Shown: positions 21,247-32,440 of the stretch, in pieces
How the letters are laid out: every line of letters starts with the position of its first letter
Numbering within the stretch: position 1 is the first letter of the stretch
Assembly: GCF_905220565.1 (NCBI RefSeq)
Contig: NC_059408.1
Coordinates: 14,942,508-15,006,507 of the forward strand
Origin: Melitaea cinxia
Lineage: Eukaryota; Arthropoda; Insecta; Lepidoptera; Nymphalidae
DNA length: 64,000 nt
Direction of reading: 5' to 3'
Program-made: the position numbers and the translations under genes
Notes under the pieces: model-generated
Seen by the model: the letters and a program-made list of their open reading frames with translations, nothing else
Database searches by the model: none
Told to the model about the DNA's origin: nothing

Positions 21247-21249
21247 AAA

Positions 21250-22589
21250 TTCGGTCAGCCTAAATACCAGTTTTAGTTCGTGATTGTAACGAAAATAACA
21301 TTGTTCTATCGTTAACTATACTTACATAACGCACAAACATATTATAACGTAAAAATATCTAACAAGTACGAAACAATTCTTTGTTCCATTATGTTCATAC
21401 CACGCTACGGATACCTACATATACCTACCGCCAAAGATTAAAATTTTTGCCTACCGCTTACCTACCGTTCCAATCGATTGCGATCTCTCTTGAAATTTAA
21501 TAGGTGCCTAGAACATTTAGTCGTTTATTATCAATTGACACAATATTATTTACCGTTGTTACCATTTGCAATAACAATATTGCAAATTATATCGTACCTT
21601 AATTTGTGTATCAATTTGAATACAATACAATACAATACAGTTACGTCGATCGTTCAACACACCGTATAAATAACATTATTCATTAACTTCATTTAACTTT
21701 AACGTTTTAAGTGAAATATCTTGTCGCATCGCCATCTCTATGACAAATTATTGTTGTAGTTTGATTTGTTCGACGTTGAGCACATTTGTGTTACCGATAT
21801 TTACGTTAACCATCTAATGTAAAATTAAACTTCCGCCGCCGCAAAAAATATACGTAAAAAAACTCAATCACTTTTGGTGTTACGATTACATTTATGGGAT
21901 ATACTTAACTTTTCAGACAGTTTCCATTTTCGCTGAATAGGGCCAAAAAAGTCACTGGAATGAGGATCATAGTGATAGTTTAGAGTGATGGATGGCAACT
22001 TACTTAGTTTGTAACAGGACATGTCAGAAACTTCCTGAATCACGCTAGCGATGTGTCAACTTGAAAAGCATATTTGCCTGATTTATACAAAGTTGCTGCA
22101 TCAGGTTTTTAAACATGAAATACGCTAAGATTTTCTATATCCTTTTACTAAATGATATTATTATATTTTAGTCTTCTATTAGCCTTTTCGGTAAGTTGTT
22201 GTCACAATTTTTATTTTGAGTAAAATCTTTGTAAAATTGTAAGATAAAACTTTAAGAATTTTGTGTCCCAACTTACAGATTTAGATTCATTTTTATTTTT
22301 TTGTGCCCAGATAGTACTTTACTAAATTTATGCAACAGTAACCTGACTTAAGAATATTATGTATTTATTTTGTTTTCCACTTAGTAATTACTTATATAAT
22401 TATACACACTCACTGTTAACAGGAAGACTGGCTTTTAAGAGACAAGTCAGCGCCATTAAATGCCACAATATGTTCTAAATCTGTATTTAAAATTATGTGT
22501 AGACATATTTATTGTAATAATACATAATGTTATTTTTATTTATATACGTGAAAGTCTAAAGTAAGTTAATTGTTGAACTTTTAATATAT
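21250..22589. other. unassigned DNA
   Basis: Includes a short (AATAC)n run at 21618-21638. 22430-22515 (AGACAAGTCAGCGCCATTAAATG) may be an old LINE tail, but I cannot show a second copy. Confidence 0.35.
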
Positions 22590-22750
22590 TGTGTGTCTCG
22601 CAGACCTGTGATACAAGACCCAATATTACTGGGGGGACAAACCGGAAAAAAAATTTGCAGAAATACAAATATCCATCCGAAACGAGAACCGAACTTGCAA
22701 ATCGTCGGTGTTTAGGTGCCTATACGTATACTGCACCAGAGCGATTGTTA
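22590..22750 (-). mobile_element. tRNA-SINE (alternative head), decayed
   Basis: GACAAACCGGAAAAAAAATT, ACAAATATCCATCCGAAACG, CGAACTTGCAAATCGTCGGTG and CTGCACCAGAGCG match the head region of the copy at 56245-56575 on the same strand. Confidence 0.65.
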
Positions 22751-23084
22751 TTTGGTATTATTTACCAACAATGTTTATGCCCAAGTTTACTTCAAAAGCT
22801 CCTCCTCCTCCTTTAGCATGTTGCAAAATTTCTTCCAGAAAGCCTACATGAGTTTTCATTGCGAAAATCTCATCATATTAATCATAAGAGTAATTGTTTA
22901 GAGAAATATAGCAATGCGCTGTGTTCTATCTCGGCCATCTTGGCTCTACATTGTCGTAAGTAGCAAATAAATGTAATGTGTAATTACGTTTCATGCGGAG
23001 ATTGATACAGACGAAAGCCTAAATATTTTTGCTCATTATTTTTTCTATCCTCGTATTTTTTATTATTTTTTAAACAACTAGGTC
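22751..23084. other. unassigned DNA
   Basis: No feature supported. Confidence 0.35.
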
Positions 23085-23240
23085 GCCAAATAAGCGTACG
23101 GATCATCTGATTGTAAGAGATTGCCGTAGCCTATAGCCTGCGTGCTACCGATCCTACCCCCAAACACCCTTAGAAGGTCTGGTCACCTTACTCACCACAG
23201 GAACACAACACTGCTTGAAAGCAGCACTATTTAGTACATT
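23085..23240 (+). repeat. GTCGGCAAAC repeat, internally deleted
   Basis: TAGGTCGCCAAATAAGCGTACGG, CCGTAGCCTATAG, GGTCTGGTCACCTTACTCACC, AACACTGCTTGAAAGCAGC. It stops before the 3' third. Confidence 0.85.
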
Positions 23241-25069
23241 ATAGTAATCCCTTCCATTTTCCACCCCATTTTTCTCTTAGAGACTATCCTTTACCTTACT
23301 TTGTCTGTCTTTTAAAATATGTAATCTATGTGTAAATGCTAGCTGTGTGCTAGTTGCGAGTATTGTTTCGTTGACGTTAGTAACGTTAGTACCCTTGACT
23401 AAATTTAAGACTATTCACTAGACTAAGGAATTCTATAACATATATTTGAAATGAAAAAAAAAAGAAACTAAGAGTGTTGATGAACGGCTGTGGGTTACTC
23501 TTTTTAATTTCAATGATTTTCTTATGGAACTGGTAATAAAACTTGGTACCTAGATAGCTCAAGATCTAGCATAGTATGTAGGTTAATTTTCATCCCCACT
23601 TTTCCACGAAGTCGGAAGTTACTTGAGCGAAACCGTGTGACGCAACTAGTTCTTGATATTTACAGTTCTGTATCAAAGAGTACCGGAATCCTATTACTTC
23701 GCTTTCCATCCACCCGACCCTATAATAAAATAAAACGAAGTTTAAAGGACTTCCCTTGTAAGCAACGTGTTTTTCCTCATTTCAAGCTTGAATTAAATTG
23801 TCTATGTGTGTGTAAGTGTTTGTATTGGGGACTCTTTGTTTATCAGCCAAATATAAGCTTGCTCATGTTTCGATTTAAACCGAAGATTATTTAGGGGTAA
23901 ATCATATTAATTATATGATTAAATGATGCTAAAGAATATCAAAGAGTTAAAACGTCATTATGCACAGATTAAAGAATGTCTCGCTAAATTTATAGTTTGC
24001 ACGATTTCCATAATATTGTTAATGCTAGCTAAATCCAACAAGACAATTTGGTACTTATACTATGTTGAATATCGTGATCTCATGTAAATAGAACAATGAA
24101 AATTAGAGATTAGTAGAACTATTTCAACACTAAGCTTTATCTTTAAAACTAATGTTTAAGTCTACTGATCCTATACAACTGGTTCCAAAGACGGTATCAC
24201 CCTCTTTTTGCAAAAAAAAAGATGAATGGGTAGCTAATATAACTCTTTAGGCCATTTTTTGTAACAAAAGGAAAATAAGTAGAGAGAGAGAGAGAGAGAG
24301 AGACAGAGGGAGCTTAAGAAGGAGAGTTTACTGACCTAAACTGATCTCACTGAGCAAAATTAGTATGTTAATTATCTAACTAAGTTATTGCTCAGTACTA
24401 GGCAAAGGTCGTTTCCCCTCTTACCTACTTTTTCTCTCGTAGGAGAAGATTTAGAGCTTAGCCCGTCTCGTAATATTATTCCGTTCGCCCTTCTAAATCG
24501 TTATCGTTTATCACATTTAACTATTTTAACTTCACTTAATAGATACTTTGAATATAATATTCCTTAGGTAGTACTAAAAGATATTGGCAGAAGTAATCCA
24601 GTAATGGAAGTTGATAAATTGATATTTCATTTTAAATGTAGAAAAGGTACTGCATAAATCGATCTATTGTTATGCTTACTAGAGATAGGATTTTCAGAGA
24701 TATAATGTTGAAACTGGCCGTTAAATGCTAAATAACACCAAAACGATATACTTAAATATAAAAAAGAGCTTAAAATTTACACCTACCCTCAACATGAAAT
24801 ATCTGCCAATTTTTAATATTCCACGAAACTCCCAGCGCCAATCACACTGAGTGTTGCCGGCTTTTGTAACGTCCAAGCTCTACATTTTGATTGATTTATG
24901 CTCTCTACGTTTTTTACTGTGTTAAGTCACATACGATACTACCTTTTTTTCCGATATTGAAATAAAAGGAAAAAAGTTTATGTTCTACTCGATTTACTAG
25001 ACAGATATTAAAGCGTGGTAGGCTTTTTTTTTATTATGCCTATTCCATCACTTTAAACTTTATTATGAA
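23241..25069. other. AT-rich DNA
   Basis: Contains a (GA)n run at 24281-24302. An 85-codon plus-strand frame at 23637-23894 has no recognisable motif. Nothing else is supported. Confidence 0.4.
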
Positions 25070-25255
25070 CTGGCTGTGCCCTGCGATTTCACAGGCATTA
25101 TTTTGAGGAAAATAATATCCTATAGCCTCCTTAATTAAATGAGCTACCCAACACAAAAATATAATTTTTATTTCGAACCAGCAGTTCCAAAAATGAGCGC
25201 GTTTAAACAAACAAACAAAAAAAAAAACTTTTCAGCTTTATAATATTAGTATAGA
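25070..25255 (-). mobile_element. non-autonomous Helitron (family H2)
   Basis: On the minus strand it starts A|TCTATACTAATATTATAAAGC and ends near GGGCACAGCCAG|T, with the usual CTAG mutated to CCAG. The core 'TCCTATAGCCTCC', 'CGAACCAGCAGTTCC', 'GCGCGTTTAAACAAAC' is shared with 62190-62355 and 63805-64000. Confidence 0.75.
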
Positions 25256-25381
25256 TATTCGCGGTTTTAAAAGAATATCAAAATATTAAACACAAGTCGT
25301 AACCGTGGATTTAAAAATGAAATCATTTCTTGACTATACTTATTTATGTACTGATAGGTAGAAAATATGTATTAGGAATAT

Positions 25382-25582
25382 CATCATCATCATTTTAGCC
25401 GATTAAAGTCCACTGCTGGACATAGGCCTCCATAAGTTCACGCCAAAAATGGCATGAACTCGTGTGTTTTGCCCATAGTCACCAGGGCTGGGCAGGCGGG
25501 TTGGTGACCGCAGGGCTGGCTTTGTCGCACCGAAAACGCTGCTGCCCGTCTTCAGCCTGTGTATTTCAAAGCCAGCAGTTGG
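25382..25582 (-). mobile_element. RTE-derived short element with 11-bp target duplication
   Basis: Matches the 3' two-thirds of the family (CCAACTGCTGGCTTTGAAAT to the GGAGGCCTATGTCCAGCAGTGG tail) and ends in a (GAT)n tail. ATTAGGAATAT occurs immediately on both sides (25371-25381 and 25583-25593), a target-site duplication of retrotransposition. Confidence 0.85.
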
Positions 25583-25862
25583 ATTAGGAATATACCTTGT
25601 AGTATTATTACGTAACTTAGACATATGTATATTATTATCTAAATATAAGTAAATAAACAAGTTCATGTACACATACATACAGCAGTAAGATTTTCCGAGT
25701 GGTCTAACATGAATTGCCAATTTGTAGGTACTGCCTGTTACGAACGCGCCCTCGAATTCACCTATCAATTATACCTAGGGAGATTTTAGGTCGGTGTTTC
25801 ATTAGCCACTGCAGAAGTGTTGCGTTATTGGTATGGTCGGTATACGTAATACTGATAGTGTC
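25583..25862. other. flank of the RTE-derived element
   Basis: The first 43 bases (25583-25625) recur next to the copy at 27765-27951. The rest is unassigned. Confidence 0.6.
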
Positions 25863-25985
25863 ACTATTCAGCCTGTAATATCCCACTGCTGGGCCCTTCT
25901 TTCTCCATGTATCCCACTGGGCATATGGCTCTTTTTTTCGGTAGGAGCAAGATTGGAACTTAATGCACAAGACTGATCCCTGATA
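25863..25985 (-). mobile_element. tRNA-SINE type 2 tail with small internal duplication
   Basis: TCAGCCTGTAATATCCCACTG then a repeated TCCATGTATCCCACTGGGC segment before GCTCTTTTTTTCGGTAGGAGC. The order is partly scrambled relative to full copies. Confidence 0.65.
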
Positions 25986-26269
25986 GTTACAGCATATATA
26001 AGCAGAGATGCCATTATTTTTTGTCTACTGCAACTTGGCGTGACTATCGCGCGATATTTTTCTTTAATAAACCTTACTCATAAATGCTTATGGGCCTTAA
26101 TAATTTTATAAATATTAGAATTTGAGCTCAAAAAATATTTCACAGGTCAGTTCAACACCTAGAATCTCATAAAAAAATACAAATATATATATTTGAAAAT
26201 CCTTGAATTGATCATAACCCTCTATTGACAAATGCATTTTAATTTTTTTATCATTTTATCATAGTTTTT

Positions 26270-26470
26270 GAAGTAAAACTTCTTTATACACGCTTGACTT
26301 GGAGCGAATGAAGCTGATGAATGTGTAACGAGAGCGTTACGAAAAGTGTGATCGGGTGAGGCGAACGGAGTAAGAGAGATAGGTGCGAGCACACATTTTC
26401 TTTCTGTCTTTCTCTCATCGCCAATTACGTTTCGTATATCTGAGACACAGTGCAGGCCTGTTTTACTTCA
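26270..26470. mobile_element. MITE-like element, copy 1
   Basis: GAAGTAAAACTTCTTTA at the left is inversely matched by TTTTACTTC at the right. The middle (GCGTTACGAAAAGTGTGATCGGG, GAGCACACATTTTCTTTC, TTACGTTTCGTATATCTGAG) is shared with 57441-57649. Confidence 0.75.
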
Positions 26471-26679
26471 GTCGTGTGGTCTAAAGCGCACTCAATTTTT
26501 TATTTATAAATACGTAGTTCAAATACGAGATAATTTCTTAAAGTACATTTGTTGTTGTAGTGCTTAATCATTGTTTGTTCCACTATGAACATTGAAATTC
26601 CAATTAATAATTGTAGAAGATTCACATTGAACATAATTAGTTTATCAAAATCAAAAATTATTTTGTTTTTTTTTTTTTA

Positions 26680-26875
26680 ATTTTTTTGTGTGCCTTATAA
26701 CTTTTTACTGAGTGTACTGACTTTTATGACTTTTTTTTCGATTATGAATTATGATCGAGATGTTACGAGTACTTTTTGAGTTACCCGAAATAATGCGTAT
26801 TTAATTGATTATTTCCTTAACTACCTGTGTTATATAAATCGTTCATGCAAATTAAAGGCGGTTTTTATTTTATTT
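26680..26875 (-). repeat. decayed GAAGTCGGTT-family element
   Basis: CTTATAACTTTTTACTGAGTGTACTGA, GAGTACTTTTTGAGTTACCC, ATAATGCGTATTTAATTGA and a terminal AAAGGCGGTTTTTA follow the family order with heavy decay. Confidence 0.6.
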
Positions 26876-27111
26876 TATAAAGCACAATATTTTATTTAGT
26901 CGGATTTATTACAAAACAGTATTTTAAAGATAGTTCACTAACGCCAATAAACTAACGTAAGTAATTAACGTCAAACGAGAACGAATTATGTTTCACGTGT
27001 ACAAACATTTGTTTCAAATGTAACTGCACTGTGTGTGAGACTTTCTAATTATTATCAACACAAGATTCTTGCGAATAGAATTTAATATATGTCGGATATT
27101 GATTCTGATTT
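26876..27111. other. AT-rich DNA, nothing recognised
   Basis: No feature supported. Confidence 0.4.
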
Positions 27112-27390
27112 TTAACTGAGGTAGGGCACAGCAGGAATTTCCTGCTCAAAATATGGAGCAGCCAGACTGGGGTAGTACCTCGACCTTACAGAAGACCACA
27201 GCTAAATATGACTGTTTTCAAGCAGTATTGTGTTCCTGTTGGTGAGTAAGGTGACCAGAGATCCTGGGGGGATTGGGGATTAGGTCGACAACGCGCTTGC
27301 GATGCTTCTGGTGTTGCAGGCGTCTATAAGCTACGGTAGTCTCTTACCATCAGGTGAGCCGTACGCTTGTTTGCCGAACTAGTGAAATAA
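27112..27390 (-). repeat. full-length GTCGGCAAAC repeat
   Basis: Nearly identical to 19312-19586 from TTTAACTGAGGTAGGGCACA to GTACGCTTGTTTGCCGAACTAG, with only scattered substitutions, so the family has been active fairly recently. Confidence 0.9.
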
Positions 27391-27764
27391 AAAAAAAAAA
27401 AATTTAGGATAAGTTGGAGCTTCAAGTTTATTCCGATTTTATTGTATAAAAAAGTGTGTGTCAGCTCCGATGCACAAATGGAGTTTACTCCTTCAGATCG
27501 ACTGTCTAAATAGGTACAAAAAGGCTTACTAGTCTAAGAAAAAGATTAATACCATACCAAATGGTAAATAAACGAATCAAATACAAAAACGTAACGAGGT
27601 CATTTGTTCAGTAGATTCGACTGTTTATATTTTTTTCATATCGGGGGCCTGAAATGAAAATCGATTCCTAAGGAGTAAACTTCAAAATAAAAGTTATCAA
27701 AGATCATAGCCAAAATTAAGAATATCATATTGGTCGTAATAAAAATTTCACGTGTTCTATTTTG
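27391..27764. other. unassigned DNA
   Basis: No feature supported. Confidence 0.4.
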
Positions 27765-27951
27765 TCTCATCACATCAGCCTATCGCAGTCCACTACTGGA
27801 CATAGGCCTTCACAAGTTAGAGCCAAAAATGGCGTAAACTCATGTATTTGCCCATAGTTGCCACGCTGGGCAGGCGGTTTGGTGACCGCTTTTTCGCACC
27901 GAAGACGCTACTGCCCGTCTTCGGCCTGTGTATTTCAAAGCCAGCAATTGG
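27765..27951 (-). mobile_element. RTE-derived short element sharing flank with 25.4 kb copy
   Basis: Same truncation point (CCAGCA(A/G)TTGG) as 25382-25582. It is followed by 43 bases (27952-27994) that match 25583-25625 at all but about one position, including the target duplication of that other copy. Confidence 0.85.
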
Positions 27952-28554
27952 ATTAGGAATATGCCTTGTAGTATTATTACGTAACTTAGACATAACAACA
28001 CAACACCTATTTTATCTATTACTACTTAAATAAAATAATAAAATAAATTAATTTAAAAAACAAAAATATGGCGAATGAAACAAAAGGTGCAAGACGTGTT
28101 CATAATATCCACAAACGTTTTTTAAGCAAGTCAGTCCAGCAGGCCTAGCATGCACGCCACGACAAAATTTTGTCGACCCCTTTTCTCGTATTATCTCTCT
28201 ATGTCTACAGTAGCTAACATGCGTGCACGCGATACTCTTCTCGTTACGTCAAGAAGAGATAATCATTAAATTTTAGTGATCTGTGATATTTATCTCTACG
28301 GAAGCTAACATGACATCGTAATTTTGTCGAATTTTGTCGTTTTAGGAAGAGAAACTTCTCGTCTTCAATATTATCGACGAGAAAGACGATAAATAAAAAA
28401 TAAATAAAACCGGGTGCCTATTTTTTGTATACCATGGCGTTTCCCTATTATAATTATATAATTTCGGTATACGAAGAGCGGGAAATGCGAAGTCGAGTGA
28501 AGTGTGCCATATAATGACACAAAAAACGTATTTGCGCCCTGTTGCTTCTTATTC

Positions 28555-28955
28555 TAAATAATAATAATAATACTTTATTTTAGACCAAAGTATAAGTCCA
28601 TATTGGGTTAGTACAACAAGACAAGACAACATTCAGAATAAAAAACAAAACAAAATTATATTAAAAAAATCAATAACTAAAAATAAAATTAAATAGAATA
28701 AAAGTAAAATCAATAATCAAAAAAAAAAAAAATTCAAAAATTCAAAAAATTTTAAAAATTAAAAAAAAAAAAAAAAACAAACAATGCGTGATAGAATTAC
28801 AATTATCTAATGTGCGACAAGATATAAAGCACAACACGAGCATATTGTTTTACATATATAATTAAATTCATTTACTTACGCCGTTTTATTTTCCATATTA
28901 GAGTTTTTTAAATTAGATATACACTTTTTATCTTAGCCAAAAGGCCGAGAACATT
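28555..28955 (-). mobile_element. retroposed segment: U2-like 5' end and LINE-like 3' end
   Basis: Reading on the minus strand, a U2 snRNA-like stretch (28913-28952) is followed by T-rich sequence and ends ACTTTGGTCTAAAATAAAG(TATT)ATTATTATT, a microsatellite tail typical of CR1-like LINEs. The arrangement suggests a snRNA-LINE chimera made by template switching. No target duplication was confirmed. Confidence 0.45.
28913..28952 (-). pseudogene. U2 snRNA 5'-end-like fragment
   Basis: The minus strand reads TTCTCGGCCTTTTGGCTAAG then ATAAAAAGTGTATATCTAAT. The first 22 bases equal the highly conserved 5' part of U2 spliceosomal RNA (TTCTCGGCCTTTTGGCTAAG AT); the rest matches the following AAAGTGTAGTATCT with small changes. 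The Sm site and 3' half are missing, so it is not functional. Confidence 0.75.
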
Positions 28956-29514
28956 TTTAAATAAAACATGTGTCACTCGTTTGAAATTGGTCAATAACCT
29001 TGTAAATTCAACTTTACGACATAAGAAATAAGAATGATATTCAGTTGTGATTATGGTTGATAATGTTTCTCTACTCGACAAGGCGAAGTCTTCGGAAGAG
29101 AATTTTGTCTCTCGTAGTGCGCATGTTAGGGTAATCGAGAAAATACTCGATGTAGACATTATCTCTCTCTCTCGTCAAGAGATATCTCGTTGTATGCATG
29201 CTAGGCCGGCTGGGCCATTAACCGAGCACCGAATCCGCAACAATAAAAACTGTCGAATCAGTGAGATATGAACACAAACAGTACGTAAAAACACAATTAA
29301 ACAAAACGTAAAAATACCCACAGTTTTATATCATCGGCGTTTTACGTATCAACATTAAAACAGCCGCCTACGGTACTGGTTAACGCATTAGTGATTTTAT
29401 TACTCGTTAGCTTCGCGTCGCTGTTTTGCCCGCGTAATGTCATCGCTTTGAGTTTGAATATGTGGCTAAAGAGTAGTTGTAATAATTGTTTGCTTACGTA
29501 ACAAGTAATATAAC

Positions 29515-29926
29515 ATAAAAACCGACTTCAATTATATCGACAAGTAATACAACGTAGGTAGACGAAAAAATTTTCAAGTAAATACGCGTTATCAAAGATT
29601 ACTCCAAAAGTTGTAATCAAATCTCGATGAAATTTAAATGTGACCACATGATAAATATCGGCTTTCGATTAAATTAAAAATCATTAAAATCGGTACACCC
29701 AGTAAAAAGTTATGCGGATTTTCGAGAGTTTCCCTCGATTTCTCTGGGATCCCATCATCAGATCCTAGTTTCCTTATCATGCTACCAAACTAGGGATATA
29801 TTCTTTCCAACAAAAAAGCATTATCAAAATCGGTTCATAAACGACGGAGTTATACCCGAACATACATAAAAAAATATCTACGGTCGAATTGAGTAACCTC
29901 CTCCTTTTTTTGAAGTCGGTTAAAAA
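29515..29926 (+). mobile_element. GAAGTCGGTT-family element, one half
   Basis: From AAAAACCGACTTCAATTATATCG to TTTGAAGTCGGTTAAAA, with TCTCTGGGATCCCATCATCAG inside. It lacks the second internal half and the terminal hairpin. Confidence 0.85.
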
Positions 29927-30138
29927 TACTCAAGTAAATACGCATTGTTAGCGATAACTCAAAAATTAATTGTCAGATCACAATTAAATTTAAATGAGAC
30001 CACATTACAAGCACCACCTTTTGTTAAGAAAATAATAATCGAAATCAGTCATCCCAGTCAAAAGTTATGAATTAATAACATACATAAAAAATACAGTCGA
30101 ATTGAGAATCTCATTCTTTTTTGAATTCGGTTAATTAA
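29927..30138 (+). repeat. GAAGTCGGTT-family second half, adjacent
   Basis: ACTCAAGTAAATACGCATTG, AATTTAAATGAGACCACATTAC, CAGTCGAATTGAGAATCTC and TTGAATTCGGTTAA. This continues directly from the previous copy, either as an older copy split by it or as a tandem arrangement. Confidence 0.75.
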
Positions 30139-30326
30139 TAAATAAAAGCATCATAATAGCCTGTAGGATATATTTATTACAGAATGTACCGGTGTCGGAG
30201 TTCTCACTTACAATACAGTTTAAAACGCCCAGACCAGTATTTATATCCAGTACGTAACGTCCAGTAACTGTAGCATTGAATCTTTTTTAAACTTAAAGCT
30301 TAGTTTATTTTAATCACAGTCATTTA

Positions 30327-30514
30327 AGCCTGTAATATCCCACTACTGGGCATAGGCCTCTTTCCCCGTGTAGGAGAAGGATCAGAGCTTAATCCACCAC
30401 GCTGCTACACCTGATAGCGATCGTTACTCATAGGAGAAGTGTGGTGGATTAAGCTCTGATCCTTCTCCTATATAGGGGAAGAGAACTATGCCCAGCAGTG
30501 GGATATTACAGGCT
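30327..30514. repeat. fold-back of the SINE tail, 74-bp arms
   Basis: Left arm 30327-30400 (AGCCTGTAATATCCCACTAC ... AATCCACCAC) and right arm 30441-30514 (GTGGTGGATTAAGC ... GGATATTACAGGCT) are inverted copies differing at a few sites. The 40-base centre CACCTGATAGCGATCGTTACTC is also SINE body. Confidence 0.92.
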
Positions 30515-30529
30515 AAAGTGAAGCGAGTA

Positions 30530-31136
30530 ATATTTATACACATATCAAAAACACATTAATACCCCGCGGTATATATAGTAACACTCGCGACATGCGACAT
30601 GCGATAGACGAATGAAACAATTTTGGAGTGATAGAATAAAAGTTTCACTTTAAAAAATAAACAAATTTGCTATCTAAAATTAGCACAATTAGACGAAAAT
30701 TCATAGCGGTTTATCAAACAATAAAGGCGAGATAATTTTTTAAATCTCCAACGCCGTCTAGTACCTACCTGATCGTACGCCATTCCATTAATTATATTTA
30801 ATTATTATAATCACGGCTCTTACCCATTTTGTGACACGTTCTCGTTTTGGATATAATTTACGGGTCTTATATATTTATGCGTCATTACGTGTGATGTTAT
30901 TAATTTACTGTTGATTTTACTTCATACAAAAAAATACGAAGACAATTCAATTTGAAATGGCTGTGATCTTTTAGATATAAAAAAATCTGAACCTTAAGTA
31001 TAAATACACAATATGTGAGATTTCTTGAAAACTAAGGCAACATAATTATATCATATTTGGTATCGATTTTCAAGATAGTTGACTCAAAAGCCTAAACGGC
31101 GACCGTCATAAAAGGTGGGGACCTACATAACCACAA
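30530..31136. other. unassigned DNA
   Basis: A short ACATGCGACATGCGA repeat lies near 30592. Nothing else. Confidence 0.4.
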
Positions 31137-31284
31137 TAATTGTGTTTGCTCGCAAACGAAAAACAAACACCGAATTCAATTACATCAAAGTAATACAACG
31201 AAGGTAGACGAAAAAAATTGTCAAGTGTTTACGCGTTATTCGTGATAACTCACAAAATACTAGGACATATTTCGATTAATCTAC
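31137..31284 (+). repeat. GAAGTCGGTT-family element, left part, split by SINE
   Basis: ATAATTGTGTTTGCTCGCAAACG, AATACAACGAAGGTAGACG, GTGATAACTCACAAAATACT, then the SINE at 31285. Confidence 0.8.
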
Positions 31285-31655
31285 TAGCTCGTTGGCGCAG
31301 TTTGTAATGCGGGTTCGATTACCACCTGAGTCTGAGTGTAATATTTGTATTATATATTTATATATGTATTTAATATGTCTATGTATATTTATCAAAAAAA
31401 AGTATTTAGTTATATTAGCCCTCTGTTACCTATAACAAAAAAAAAAAATATTGGTAACAAAAATAAAGCTACAAATTCACACTTTTACAATTAAGGTGAT
31501 ATAAAGAAATGTATTCACAATTAAAGTGCACCTGTTATCTGAACTAGTAAGATAACTGTATCTCAGAATAACAGCATAAAGTTGCTTACCATAGGAACAG
31601 ACGAATCGGTTATATTCGGAATATTTATTTATTATTTTTATTATTTTATTATTTA
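31285..31655 (+). mobile_element. tRNA-derived SINE type 1 inside GAAGTCGGTT element
   Basis: Head CTCGTTGGCGCAGTTTGTAATG is shortened before the B box GGTTCGATT (31312-31320). It runs through GAGTCTGAGTGTAATATTTG to AAGTTGCTTACCATAGGAACAG. Relative to other copies, about 120 extra bases sit between ACCTATAAC and AGCATAAAG (roughly 31438-31570), an insertion I cannot classify. Confidence 0.8.
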
Positions 31656-31797
31656 TTTTAACTTAAAATGGGACACTATGACAAGCACTACCTTTCAATA
31701 AAAAAAAAGAATCATAGAAATCGGTCCACTCCGAACAAAGTTATGAGGAAACAAACAAAAAATATAGTCGAATTGAAACCTCTTTTTTGTAAGTAAT
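31656..31797 (+). repeat. GAAGTCGGTT-family element, right part
   Basis: AACTTAAAATGGGACACTATG, AGAAATCGGTCCACTCCG, ATATAGTCGAATTGAAACCTC resumes the element begun at 31137. Confidence 0.75.
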
Positions 31798-32103
31798 AAT
31801 AAACCTCATAAATCCAAGTAATAATAAACCTAATTGTTAATAATAGAATAATAAACCTGATTTTTTATTTGCTTTCTAATATTTTATTTCCTTTTTTTTA
31901 AATTGAATAAAAATGCGTAATTGCGATATTGTACTTAAACAAATGTACATACACATAATGTAAAAGGTAAGTGTAGGTAAAGACAAAGGTAAGTTTACTT
32001 CAAATTCGGTTCAAGGTTCATATGAAGTTGTATCCGTAAGTTAGTGGGTCAATTTTTTATGTAAGGGTAGGTTTTAATCGTACGTAGGTTAAATTTTATA
32101 TTC
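31798..32103. other. AT-rich DNA
   Basis: Small imperfect direct repeats of AGTAATAATAAACCT at 31791-31870. Otherwise nothing. Confidence 0.4.
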
Positions 32104-32440
32104 ATCATTCATTCATTACAGCCTATACAGTCCACTGCTGGACATAGGCCTCCACAAGCTTACGTCAAAAATAACGTGAACTCATGTGTTTTGCCCATAG
32201 TCACCACGCTGGGCAGGCGGGTTGGTGACCGCAGTACTGGCTTTGTCGCACCGAAGACGCTGCTGCCCGTCTTCGGCCTGTGTATTTCAAAGCCAGCAGT
32301 TGGATGGTTATCCCGCCATCGGTCGGCTTCTTAAGTTCCAAGATGGTTGTGGAACCTTGTTATCCCTTAGTCGCCTCTTACGACACCCACGGGAAGAGAG
32401 GGGGTGGCTAAATTCTTTAGTGCCGTAGCCACACAGCACA
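32104..32440 (-). mobile_element. full-length RTE-derived short element
   Basis: The most complete copy: on the minus strand it begins TGTGCTGTGTGGCTACGGCAC and ends GCTGTAATGAATGAATGATGAA, a (GAAT)n-type tail. Nearly identical to the units at 331 and 958, so the family has moved recently. Confidence 0.85.

Larger units (their letters stand above)
28135..29213. mobile_element. inverted-repeat-bounded element, about 1.1 kb
   Basis: Left end CCAGCAGGCCTAGCATGCACG is inversely matched at the right by TGCATGCTAGGCCGGCTGGG. Subterminal blocks also correspond (left AACATGCGTGCAC and GAGATAAT; right, read inward, AACATGCGCACTACGAG and GAGATAATG). This suggests an old DNA transposon with decayed inverted ends. 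The interior holds later insertions, including 28555-28955. Superfamily unknown. Confidence 0.6.

Noticed and set aside
25403..25768. 121-codon minus-strand frame.
   Set aside because: Half lies in an RTE-derived element and half in AT-rich flank. The LWRPMSSSGL end is an off-frame reading of the RTE tail.
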